64,000 nucleotides of DNA, taken from positions 1 to 64,000 of the forward strand of contig CANBNG010000022.1 in assembly GCA_947370975.1 (NCBI GenBank), in the 5' to 3' direction. The DNA comes from Beijerinckiaceae bacterium. Its GTDB lineage: Bacteria; Pseudomonadota; Alphaproteobacteria; Rhizobiales; Beijerinckiaceae. The position numbers and the translations under genes are program-made. A model generated the notes under the pieces. The model made no database searches and was not told the DNA's origin. It saw nothing but the letters and a program-made list of their open reading frames with translations. This document shows positions 8,827 through 16,580 of the stretch, piece after piece (the first letter of the stretch is position 1; the number at the start of each line of letters is the position of its first letter).

Positions 8827-10563
8827 TCACTCCTTGCCGAGGCCGAGTGCGGTCACCATGATCCGGAAGACGCGCGTGTTGTCGATGTGCCCGTGGAACG
8901 CCTCGGAGCCCGGCCCCGTTGCCGTAAGAACAACGTCGTCTGCCGCATGCACACCGGTGCTTGCTTCCTTCGGAAGGTTACCAGTGACACGCATCGCGCT
9001 ATTGCTGCCACAGGCAGCTTCATTGGCGACATAAGCGCCCTTCTCCGGGCCAGGCGTCGCGGGCACAAATTCCCCTTCGAGATGGGGGCGGGCGTCAAAG
9101 CAATGATCGGGGTATGCGCCGAAGGTGAAAGCCAAACGTTGCTTCAGGTCGACGCTTTCCGGATAGCCGTCCTTGTCTGGGCGATAGTTCGGAACCTTCG
9201 ACTTCTCATAGACCCCGAGCTTCTCGCGTGGCGATGAGCCGGGCAAATCGTCATCATAGGTGCCAATGATGCCGACCATATGCGCATGGTCGGGGACGAC
9301 AACGATGAGCGTATCGTTTTTCTGCGCAGCAAATTCCTTGGCGACCTTGACGGCATTGTCGAGAAGGATCGTGTCATAGACAGATCGTTCCCAGTCGAGC
9401 GAATGCGCATATTTGTCGATGCGTCCAGACTCGATCATAAGCACGAACCCGTTCGGGTTTTTTGCCAGCGCATCAATGGCGATTTTTGTCTGCTCGACAA
9501 GATTTGGCTGATCGGGAAACTTGGCAGTCGTGCCTTTTTTGAATTTCAGGTCGTAAGCGCCATCCACATTGGCTGTGTTGAAAAGCCCGAGAATCTTCTG
9601 GCTTCCTGACTGGGCGGCTGCGCGCATTTCGGTTGCGGTCGACGCGAAGGTATAACCGTCCGACTTGAATTTATCGATGTAATTATCTTCGTCTGTTCGC
9701 TTTGAACCAAGAGTCGATTTAGGCAGAAAGTTGGGCGATCCACCTCCCATGATCACATCAGGCTTGGCCTTGTAATACATGGCGACAATATCGTTGAAGT
9801 CGCTTCGACGGCGGGTATGGGCAATCATGCCGGCGGGTGTCGCATCTTCAATTTCAGTATTTGTGATGATTCCAACGGCCATTCCGCGCTTGCGCTTGAC
9901 GATTTCGGCAAGGGTCTCGACCTTGGGGTGGGACAGGTTGTTCTTGCTCTTCGAGCAATAGACACCAAGCGCATTGACACAGGACTTATGTCCGGTGGTG
10001 TATGCGCTCATCGCATTAGCGCTGTCTGTTACGACGGCATCTGAGCCCGACGTCGAGACGAGAGCCATGTTCGGCATATCATCGATAGCAAGCTCGCCGC
10101 CGTATCGCCCTTCCACGAGTCCTTTGGACATGATGCGCGCGGCCGTGCGGTGAGCAATGGACAGGCCATCGCCGACGAAAAAGATCACGTTCCTCGCGCT
10201 ACGCCCGTTGGGCGTATCAAAGACATTCCAGACAACGCTCGTGCTTTTCTCTCCGGCCGTTGCAGTAACGGTATAGGCGCCGGGCTTGTCGATCTCGATA
10301 TCGCGCAGCACGTAAGCCGCGTGATCCTGACCGTCTTCCTTGTCGATATATTCGAGCTTCCCACCAAGACGCTTTGTTGCGTCTTCACCATTGATGGTCA
10401 CGCGCACAGTGCCTTGAGGGGGCGCGCCTGGGAACTCGACCTTGAAGTCGAACTTCGATCCAACGAGAATTTCGGCTTTGTTCAAGGGGTAAATCGTTTG
10501 AGCGAGCGCACTGCCCGATATCGTGGAAACAAGTGCGCTGAGCGCCAGATGCCTGATCCGCAT
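8827..10563 (-). CDS. phoA: Alkaline phosphatase, PhoA type, exported
   Basis: A periplasmic phosphomonoesterase of 578 residues. Signal peptide MRIRHLALSALVSTISGSAL-AQ. An N-terminal beta-rich domain of about 110 residues precedes the catalytic domain. Metal and catalytic motifs are in order: FFVGDGLS (Asp), VVTDSANAM with the nucleophilic Ser, IESGRIDKYAHS (Glu/Asp/His), VVPDHAH (Asp/His) and GVHAADDV (His). The start at 10563 is preceded by GGAGG seven bases upstream; an upstream ATG at 10626 would place 21 residues before the signal peptide. It heads a four-gene operon with an unknown exported protein and an ABC exporter, divergent from pstS. The extra N-terminal domain is longer than in E. 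coli PhoA. Confidence 0.93.
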   Translation of the reverse strand: MRIRHLALSALVSTISGSALAQTIYPLNKAEILVGSKFDFKVEFPGAPPQGTVRVTINGEDATKRLGGKLEYIDKEDGQDHAAYVLRDIEIDKPGAYTVTATAGEKSTSVVWNVFDTPNGRSARNVIFFVGDGLSIAHRTAARIMSKGLVEGRYGGELAIDDMPNMALVSTSGSDAVVTDSANAMSAYTTGHKSCVNALGVYCSKSKNNLSHPKVETLAEIVKRKRGMAVGIITNTEIEDATPAGMIAHTRRRSDFNDIVAMYYKAKPDVIMGGGSPNFLPKSTLGSKRTDEDNYIDKFKSDGYTFASTATEMRAAAQSGSQKILGLFNTANVDGAYDLKFKKGTTAKFPDQPNLVEQTKIAIDALAKNPNGFVLMIESGRIDKYAHSLDWERSVYDTILLDNAVKVAKEFAAQKNDTLIVVVPDHAHMVGIIGTYDDDLPGSSPREKLGVYEKSKVPNYRPDKDGYPESVDLKQRLAFTFGAYPDHCFDARPHLEGEFVPATPGPEKGAYVANEAACGSNSAMRVTGNLPKEASTGVHAADDVVLTATGPGSEAFHGHIDNTRVFRIMVTALGLGKE

Positions 10564-10606
10564 ATCAATCCTCCGCCAAGTATCGACATGCTGTTGCGCG
10601 TCTATT

Positions 10607-10624
10607 GCAACAGGCGTGTGACAC
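10607..10624 (-). promoter_or_regulatory. Weak candidate Pho box before phoA
   Basis: On the minus strand this reads GTGTCAC-ACGC-CTGTTGC, a 7-4-7 arrangement with 5 and 4 of 7 matches to CTGTCAT. It is 43 bases upstream of the phoA start. The match is poor and it is offered only because the gene is expected to be PhoB-controlled. Confidence 0.3.
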
Positions 10625-10711
10625 ATATGGCGAGGTGAGGATCATCGAATCCACGCATTGCATATGCACATCGGCGATGTGACTCAAGATCCTGATTATA
10701 GGGACGCTAGG

Positions 10712-10729
10712 CCGTCATGAGGATGTCAT
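10712..10729 (+). promoter_or_regulatory. Pho box upstream of pstS
   Basis: CCGTCAT-GAGG-ATGTCAT: two half-sites on 11-bp spacing, each 5 or 6 of 7 matches to the CTGTCAT consensus bound by PhoB. It lies 95 bases before the pstS ATG, in the intergenic region shared with the divergent phosphatase operon. Confidence 0.75.
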
Positions 10730-10824
10730 ATCGGGCCTCTAGAAAGCCGACTGTCGAAGCAAGGGAGCTCGGCACGGCGCGCGCTTGACGTGGGCCAGAT
10801 GTTTCAACTGAAAAAGGGTGTCCC

Positions 10825-11850
10825 ATGGACCTCAGCAAGATTTTCCGCGTCGCCGTTCTGGCTGCGACAGCAGCAACTGCCAGCGTGGGCGCGCAGGCTG
10901 CCGACATCACCGGTGCGGGCGCCACCTTCCCCTTTCCGATCTATTCAAAGTGGGCGGATGCTTACAAGACTGAAACCAGCAACGGCCTCAACTACCAGTC
11001 GATCGGTTCTGGCGCCGGCATCAAGCAGATCCAGGCCAAGACGGTCACCTTCGGCGCGAGCGATGCGCCGCTGACGTCCGAGCAGCTTGCCAAGGACGGT
11101 TTGGCGCAGTGGCCGATGGTCATGGGCGCGATCGTCATGGTCGTGAACCTTGAAGGCATGAAGTCCAACGAGCTTGTTCTCGACGGCAAGACGCTTGGTG
11201 ACATCTATCTCGGCAACATCAAGACCTGGAATGACGCTGCGATCAAGAAGCTGAACCCCAGCCTCAACCTCCCGTCTGCCGCGATCACCGTTGTGCGTCG
11301 TTCTGATGGGTCGGGCACGAGCTTCAACTTCACCGATTATCTTGCCAAGGTGAATGGCGACTGGAAATCCAAGGTTGGTGTTGGCCAGGCGGTTGAATGG
11401 CCAGTTGGCGTTGGCGCGAAGGGCAATGAAGGCGTTGCCGGCAACGTCTCCCAGACCAAAAATTCGATTGGCTATGTCGAATATGCTTACGCCAAGCAGA
11501 ACAATCTGACCTATGCGGCGATGATCAATGCTGCCGGCAAGACCGTCAAGCCGTCGATCGCAGCCTTCCAGGCTGCAGCTTCAAACGCCGATTGGGCCAA
11601 TGCGCCTGGTTTCTATCAGATCCTGACGAACCAGCCCGGTGAGGCCTCGTGGCCGATCACCGCTGCGACGTTCATCCTCATGTACAAGCAGCCGGTCGAC
11701 AAGGACGCTTCCAACGAAGCTCTGAAGTTCTTCGCCTGGGCCTATGAGAAGGGCGGCAAGATGGCCGAGGAACTCGACTATATCCCGATGCCCGCCAGCG
11801 TCGTGAAGTTGGTCAAGGACACCTGGTCCAAGGACATCCAGACGAAATAA
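10825..11850 (+). CDS. pstS: Phosphate-binding protein PstS
   Basis: The periplasmic high-affinity phosphate receptor of the Pst ABC importer, 341 residues. A signal peptide ends at about AQA-ADITGAG. Family phosphate-contact segments are visible: GAGATFPFPIYSKWA, IGSGAGIKQ, GASDAPL and RSDGSGTSFNF. It is first in the order pstS-pstC-pstA-pstB-phoU-phoB and follows a Pho box. A strong hairpin sits between it and pstC, which would allow PstS to be made in excess over the membrane parts. Confidence 0.97.
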   Translation: MDLSKIFRVAVLAATAATASVGAQAADITGAGATFPFPIYSKWADAYKTETSNGLNYQSIGSGAGIKQIQAKTVTFGASDAPLTSEQLAKDGLAQWPMVMGAIVMVVNLEGMKSNELVLDGKTLGDIYLGNIKTWNDAAIKKLNPSLNLPSAAITVVRRSDGSGTSFNFTDYLAKVNGDWKSKVGVGQAVEWPVGVGAKGNEGVAGNVSQTKNSIGYVEYAYAKQNNLTYAAMINAAGKTVKPSIAAFQAAASNADWANAPGFYQILTNQPGEASWPITAATFILMYKQPVDKDASNEALKFFAWAYEKGGKMAEELDYIPMPASVVKLVKDTWSKDIQTK

Positions 11851-11856
11851 TCGATT

Positions 11857-11887
11857 GGGGGGAGGCCGCGAGGCCTTCCCCTTTTTC
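11857..11887 (+). terminator. Attenuator-like hairpin between pstS and pstC
   Basis: A ten-base stem with one wobble pair (858-867 with 872-881), closed by a GCGA tetraloop and followed by five T. The downstream pst genes are in the same direction with no visible Pho box of their own, so partial read-through is likely. Confidence 0.75.
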
Positions 11888-11954
11888 GTGGCCGCATTCA
11901 TTGGGTGCAGCCGCAGTTTCGCCTTCGCCGCTCAAGCAGACACAGGAGGATCGG

Positions 11955-12953
11955 GTGACTGACATGGCAGTGCCGGGTGTCGTTGACGCCGCAAAACCAT
12001 TCGACAGGGCGCGCGCGCTTGCCGCCTTCAGGCTCGGAGACCAGACGTTCTATTGGGTCACCCGAATCTGCGCGCTCACGGTGCTGTTTATTCTTGGCGG
12101 CATCATTCTTTCGCTCATCATCGGGGCCTGGCCTGCGATGCAGGCGTTCGGGCTTGAGTTTCTGGTGACGCGCCGTTGGGCGCCCCAGGTTTCTCCCTCG
12201 CCTGTCCTTGGCGCGCTTGGGCCGATCTATGGCACGCTTGTCACCTCATTCATCGCCATGCTCATTGCCGTTCCGGTTGGGATCGGTATCGCAATATTCC
12301 TCACGGAACTCTGCCCCCCCGTTCTCCGACGACCTGTCGGCATCGCGATTGAACTGCTCGCGGGCATTCCATCGATCATCTACGGAATGTGGGGCTTCTT
12401 TGTCCTCGCGCCCTTCATGACCAATCATGTTCAACCGGTGATGATCGGCCTCTTCGAGGGTGTGCCGGTCCTTGGGACAATCTTTGGAGGACCGCCGTCC
12501 TATCTCTCGCTGTTCAATGCAGCCCTCGTGCTCGCAATCATGATTCTTCCGTTCATTACGGCAATATCGCGCGATGTCTTTACGACAGTGCCGCCGATGT
12601 TGAAGGAATCGGCCTACGGGCTCGGCTGCACGACGTGGGAAGTCGTCAACAATGTCGTCATTCCATTCACCCGAGTCGGCGTAATTGGCGGCATCATGCT
12701 CGCGCTGGGTCGTGCCCTCGGTGAAACGATGGCCGTGACCTTCATCATCGGCAATTCCTTCCAGATCAACGGCTCGATCTTTGCCCCAGGCACCACGATC
12801 TCCGCCGCCATCGCCAGTGAATTTGCAGAGGCAAGCGGTCTGCATCAATCCGCACTTATTCTGCTCGGTCTCCTTCTCTTCGTGTTGACATTCATCGTCC
12901 TGGCCTCGGCGCGCATCATGCTCGCGCGGCTTGAGCGCAAGGCGGGGAACTGA
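11955..12953 (+). CDS. pstC: Phosphate ABC permease PstC
   Basis: A membrane permease of the Pst importer, 332 residues. Six or so hydrophobic segments can be seen, for example ICALTVLFILGGIILSLIIG, followed by the binding-protein-dependent transport motif ESAYGLGCTTWEVVNNVVIP (EAA loop). GTG 11955 has AGGAGG five bases upstream and is preferred; ATG 11964 is the alternative. pstA follows four bases after its stop. The partner receptor is PstS and the ATPase is PstB. Confidence 0.95.
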   Translation: MTDMAVPGVVDAAKPFDRARALAAFRLGDQTFYWVTRICALTVLFILGGIILSLIIGAWPAMQAFGLEFLVTRRWAPQVSPSPVLGALGPIYGTLVTSFIAMLIAVPVGIGIAIFLTELCPPVLRRPVGIAIELLAGIPSIIYGMWGFFVLAPFMTNHVQPVMIGLFEGVPVLGTIFGGPPSYLSLFNAALVLAIMILPFITAISRDVFTTVPPMLKESAYGLGCTTWEVVNNVVIPFTRVGVIGGIMLALGRALGETMAVTFIIGNSFQINGSIFAPGTTISAAIASEFAEASGLHQSALILLGLLLFVLTFIVLASARIMLARLERKAGN

Positions 12954-12957
12954 CATC

Positions 12958-13803
12958 ATGAACTCTATTTACAGAACCCGCAGCCGCACCGACAAGCTGA
13001 TCCGCGCCTTGTGTTTTGCCGCAACGATATTCGGGCTTGTCTGGCTCGGGCTGATTCTCTTCACGCTGCTGTGGAATGGCCTCGCAGGCCTGCACCTGAG
13101 TGTCTTCACGCAAATGACGCCGCCGCCTGGCTCGAAAACTGGCGGTCTTGCAAATGCGATTGTCGGGTCAATTCTCATGACAGCGATCGGTGTTGGTATC
13201 GGTGCGCCACTCGGACTTTTTGCGGGCACTTATCTTGCCGAATATGGCCGGCATGAAAAGCTGAGCTTCTATGTGCGTTTCATCAACGATATTCTGCTCA
13301 GCGCGCCCTCCATTGTCATCGGGCTTTTCATTTACGGCGCAGTTGTTGTTCCTATGGGTGGGTTCTCGGCTTTCGCGGGTTCCCTGGCGCTGGCCGTTAT
13401 TGTGGCGCCAGTTGTTGTTCGCACCACCGAAGATATGTTGCTGCTGGTCCCAAACCAGTTACGTGAAGCGTCTGCAGCTCTTGGCCTTCCGCGCTCGCTG
13501 ATGATCCGGCGCATTGCCTATCGCGCGGCACGCACAGGCATAATTACGGGCATTCTTCTGGCAACCGCGCGCGTCGCGGGTGAGACAGCACCCCTCCTCT
13601 TTACTGCCCTCAGCAACCAGTTCTGGAATTTGAATCTCACAAAAACGATGGCGAACCTACCCGTCACCATCAATAATTTCGTGCAGAGCCCCTACGAATA
13701 CTGGCGTCAACTCGCCTGGACGGGCGCCTTGCTCATCACACTGGCAGTTCTCGCGCTTAACGTTATCGCGCGGCTGCTCGATGCTGAAAGGAAAACCAAG
13801 TGA
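12958..13803 (+). CDS. pstA: Phosphate ABC permease PstA
   Basis: The second membrane subunit of the importer, 281 residues. Several transmembrane helices are evident, and the EAA loop is REASAALGLPRSLMIRRIAY. The ATG at 12958 is preceded by AGGCGGGG. The stop overlaps the GTG start of pstB, so translation is coupled. Confidence 0.95.
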   Translation: MNSIYRTRSRTDKLIRALCFAATIFGLVWLGLILFTLLWNGLAGLHLSVFTQMTPPPGSKTGGLANAIVGSILMTAIGVGIGAPLGLFAGTYLAEYGRHEKLSFYVRFINDILLSAPSIVIGLFIYGAVVVPMGGFSAFAGSLALAVIVAPVVVRTTEDMLLLVPNQLREASAALGLPRSLMIRRIAYRAARTGIITGILLATARVAGETAPLLFTALSNQFWNLNLTKTMANLPVTINNFVQSPYEYWRQLAWTGALLITLAVLALNVIARLLDAERKTK

Positions 13804-14621
13804 CAGACATGCTCGTCATGCCAAAGCCAACCAGCGCGACGGCCGTCGCCACTCCTGCGCCGCACAAGGTAGCAAAGCTGGAAGTCAAAAATCTCGACTT
13901 CTTTTACGGCTCAACGAAGGCGCTGAAAAATATCAATCTGCGCCTTGCATCAAACACGGTGACAGCTTTTATCGGTCCCTCGGGCTGTGGCAAGTCCACG
14001 CTGCTGCGCGTGCTTAACCGCATGTATGATCTCTATCCGGGCCAGCGCGCGGAGGGAGAAGTCCTGGTAGACGGCGCAAATATTCTGGACCCCAGGATCG
14101 ACCTCAACCTGTTGCGTGCCCGAATTGGCATGGTCTTTCAGAAGCCGACTCCGTTTCCGATGACGATTTATGAGAACATCGCTTTCGGGATCAAGCTTTA
14201 TGAAAATCTTCCCAAAAGCGAGCTTGATGGCCGCGTCGAACAGGCCTTGCGTGGCTCCGCGCTCTGGGCCGAGGTGAAAGACAAGCTTGATGCCAGCGGA
14301 CTTTCGCTCTCCGGCGGCCAGCAGCAGCGGCTTTGCATCGCGCGCACTATGGCGATTCAGCCTGAAGTCATTCTCTTTGACGAGCCCTGTTCAGCGCTTG
14401 ATCCGATCTCGACAGCGAAAGTCGAGGAGCTGATTGATGAGCTCAAGGCAAAATATACGATCGCTATCGTCACCCACAATATGCAGCAGGCGGCGCGTGT
14501 CTCGGAATTCACCGCCTTCATGTATCTCGGCGAGCTCGTCGAATTTGGTGACACGACGCGCATCTTCACCGCGCCCGAAAAGCGCCAGACGCAGGATTAC
14601 ATTACTGGCCGCTTCGGTTGA
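13800..14621 (+). CDS. pstB: Phosphate ABC ATPase PstB
   Basis: A 273-residue ATPase powering PstCA. Walker A is GPSGCGKST, the signature is LSGGQQQR, and Walker B is VILFDEPCSALDP. FYGSTKALKNINL near the N-terminus and the C-terminal FTAPEKRQTQDYITGRFG are typical of PstB. The start is GTG 13800, inside the pstA stop, with GAAAGG seven bases before; the first 25 residues are a variable extension. Confidence 0.96.
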   Translation: MTDMLVMPKPTSATAVATPAPHKVAKLEVKNLDFFYGSTKALKNINLRLASNTVTAFIGPSGCGKSTLLRVLNRMYDLYPGQRAEGEVLVDGANILDPRIDLNLLRARIGMVFQKPTPFPMTIYENIAFGIKLYENLPKSELDGRVEQALRGSALWAEVKDKLDASGLSLSGGQQQRLCIARTMAIQPEVILFDEPCSALDPISTAKVEELIDELKAKYTIAIVTHNMQQAARVSEFTAFMYLGELVEFGDTTRIFTAPEKRQTQDYITGRFG

Positions 14622-14643
14622 GCCGGTCTGAGGGAGAAGCCAG

Positions 14644-15348
14644 ATGAGCGAGCATATTGTCGCTGCCTATGATCAGGAACTCGGATCGCTCGGCCGCAAT
14701 ATTGCGGAAATGGGCGGTATCGCCGAGCAAATGCTGTCGGATGCCATGGATGCGTTGGTATCCATGGATACAGATCTCGCACGGGCTGTTGTCGCACGTG
14801 ACAGCAGTCTCGATGCGCTCCAGCGGCAGGTGGAAGAATTTGCCATTCTGACAATTGCACGACGCCAGCCGATGGCAGTCGATCTCCGAGAAATTGTCGC
14901 CGCTATTCGGGTGTCTGGAGACCTTGAGCGCGTTGGTGATCTGGCAAAAAATATTGCCAAGCGTACGCTGAAACTTGGCGTCGAGGCCCGCATTCCACGC
15001 GCTGCTGTCGGATTGAAGCACATGGGCGATCTCGCTCTGCTGCAGCTCAAGAACGTCCTCGATGCCTATGCAAGTCGTGATATTGAACGCGCAAAAGAAG
15101 TCTGGATGCGGGATGCGGAGCTCGACGCTCTCGAAGATTCAGTTTTCCGGGATCTGCTGACGTTCATGATGGAAGACCCACGAAACATTTCGTTCTGCAC
15201 GCACCTTCTGTTCTGTTCGAAGAATATCGAGCGCACAGGCGACCATGCGACCAACATTGCCGAAACGGTCTACTATCTGGTGACCGGGGACAATCTGCCG
15301 ATGGAAAGGCCGAAGGGCCCCAACAGCATCATGACAACAGGCAAGTAG
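14644..15348 (+). CDS. phoU: Phosphate signalling protein PhoU
   Basis: A 234-residue all-helical protein made of two PhoU repeats. Metal-binding acidic motifs are visible, such as LERVGDLAKNIAKR in the first repeat and NIERTGDHATNIAE in the second. PhoU links the Pst importer to the PhoR kinase and represses the Pho response when phosphate is plentiful. It lies between pstB and phoB, three bases before the phoB start. Confidence 0.96.
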   Translation: MSEHIVAAYDQELGSLGRNIAEMGGIAEQMLSDAMDALVSMDTDLARAVVARDSSLDALQRQVEEFAILTIARRQPMAVDLREIVAAIRVSGDLERVGDLAKNIAKRTLKLGVEARIPRAAVGLKHMGDLALLQLKNVLDAYASRDIERAKEVWMRDAELDALEDSVFRDLLTFMMEDPRNISFCTHLLFCSKNIERTGDHATNIAETVYYLVTGDNLPMERPKGPNSIMTTGK

Positions 15349-15351
15349 CAG

Positions 15352-16083
15352 ATGACCACCCAGATGGCGGGTCGTTCGCCCGCTAATGCACCGCGCATTC
15401 TGATCGTGGAGGATGAGAACCCTCTCGTCCTCCTGCTGACCTATAATCTTGAGGCCGAAGGTTTCATTGTTGAGTCGAGCGAGCGGGGCGACGATGCAGA
15501 ATTGCGGCTCCTCGAAAATCCACCAGACCTTGTCATCCTCGACTGGATGTTGCCTGGTATTCCGGGCATCGAGATCTGCCGCCGCCTTCGAGCGCGTGAA
15601 GCAACGCGAACACTGCCTGTGATCATGCTGACTGCCCGCGGCGAAGAAGGGGAGCGGATCCGTGGGCTCTCGGTCGGCGCCGACGACTACGTCGTGAAGC
15701 CCTTTTCCGTCCCGGAGCTCATGGCGCGCGTGCGCGCCCTTTTGCGTCGCGTCAGCCCTGAACGTATCGCCGGGAAGCTCCATGCCGGCGATATTGAACT
15801 TGATCGCAATACACATCGCGTTCAACGCGCAGGCCGCAATATCCATCTCGGGCCGACAGAATTCCGTCTGCTTGATTATATGATCGAAAAGCCGGGACGC
15901 ATTTTCACGCGCTCTCAGTTACTCGATGCGGTCTGGGGCATGGCGGTGGATATCGATGAGCGCACGGTTGATGTGCATGTCGGCCGCTTGCGCAAAGCTC
16001 TGTCACGCGGGCGCGAACCGGATCCGATCCGTACCGTGCGCGGTGCGGGTTACGGGTTCGATGAGATGTTCGGTCGCAATTGA
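15352..16083 (+). CDS. phoB: Phosphate response regulator PhoB
   Basis: An OmpR-family regulator of 243 residues. The receiver domain (about 15-130) has the acidic pair EDEN, phospho-acceptor Asp in VILDWMLPG and Lys in YVVKPF. The winged-helix domain (about 145-240) ends TVDVHVGRLRKALSRG and PIRTVRGAGYGFD. It would bind the Pho boxes found at pstS, btaA, the TonB receptor, the CorA gene and the START gene. The customary phoR kinase is absent from the cluster. Confidence 0.95.
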   Translation: MTTQMAGRSPANAPRILIVEDENPLVLLLTYNLEAEGFIVESSERGDDAELRLLENPPDLVILDWMLPGIPGIEICRRLRAREATRTLPVIMLTARGEEGERIRGLSVGADDYVVKPFSVPELMARVRALLRRVSPERIAGKLHAGDIELDRNTHRVQRAGRNIHLGPTEFRLLDYMIEKPGRIFTRSQLLDAVWGMAVDIDERTVDVHVGRLRKALSRGREPDPIRTVRGAGYGFDEMFGRN

Positions 16084-16118
16084 TTGCAGCCTTCTCCTCG
16101 TTCACGCAGGAGGCGTGA

Positions 16119-16496
16119 GTGGATTTATCGATAAATATTCGTCCTACATCCCTCCCGCCTTGGCATGAGCCGAAAGCGGATCAGCTCGATGCACGTCTCG
16201 TGCAGGGAAACATCAATCTCAATTTCGAAACCTGTCGCGTTATGCGGGGTAGACGGATCGTAGATTTGGCCCGGAAAGAATTTCTGATTCTCGCTTGCCT
16301 CCTGGAACATCCCGATCGAATTCTCTCAAGGGGCGAGTTGAAGGCCATTGTCTGGGGTGAGGCTGCGCCGATTGAGGAACGCTCGATCGACGTCTATGTC
16401 GCGCGCTTGCGCAAGCGTCTTTCAAATGGACGCGAGCGCGACCCAATAAGGACTGTTCGTGGTCTGGGATATATTTTCGACGTCCCCTTGAAGTAA
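16119..16496 (+). CDS. Receiver-less PhoB-like winged-helix protein
   Basis: A 125-residue protein consisting only of an OmpR/PhoB-type DNA-binding domain. Its C-terminal half closely parallels the PhoB just upstream: IEERSIDVYVARLRKRL and RDPIRTVRGLGYIF, against IDERTVDVHVGRLRKAL and PDPIRTVRGAGYGF. No receiver precedes it; the first 35 residues are unrelated. GTG 16119 has a perfect AGGAGG five bases upstream, so it looks translated and not a relic. It probably arose by partial duplication of phoB. It may bind Pho boxes without phosphorylation control, as activator or competitor; that is inference. Confidence 0.8.
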   Translation: MDLSINIRPTSLPPWHEPKADQLDARLVQGNINLNFETCRVMRGRRIVDLARKEFLILACLLEHPDRILSRGELKAIVWGEAAPIEERSIDVYVARLRKRLSNGRERDPIRTVRGLGYIFDVPLK

Positions 16497-16517
16497 TCGT
16501 ATCTCGATGTCCGCCCG

Positions 16518-16535
16518 GTGACACGCAAGTGTCAT
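16518..16535 (+). promoter_or_regulatory. Pho box upstream of btaA
   Basis: GTGACAC-GCAA-GTGTCAT: 7-4-7 spacing, with the second half-site 6 of 7 and the first 4 of 7 to CTGTCAT. It is also a perfect inverted repeat, TGACAC/GTGTCA. It lies 45 bases before the preferred btaA start, which argues against translation beginning at GTG 16518 inside it. Confidence 0.55.
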
Positions 16536-16580
16536 CGGCCTTTGCTACTGGCTGCTCATGCTTTCAGGAAAGGGCTGAAT

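Noticed and set aside
16518..16580. btaA starting at GTG 16518
   Set aside because: That codon lies inside the Pho box; GTG 16581 has a good ribosome-binding site and gives the usual BtaA length.
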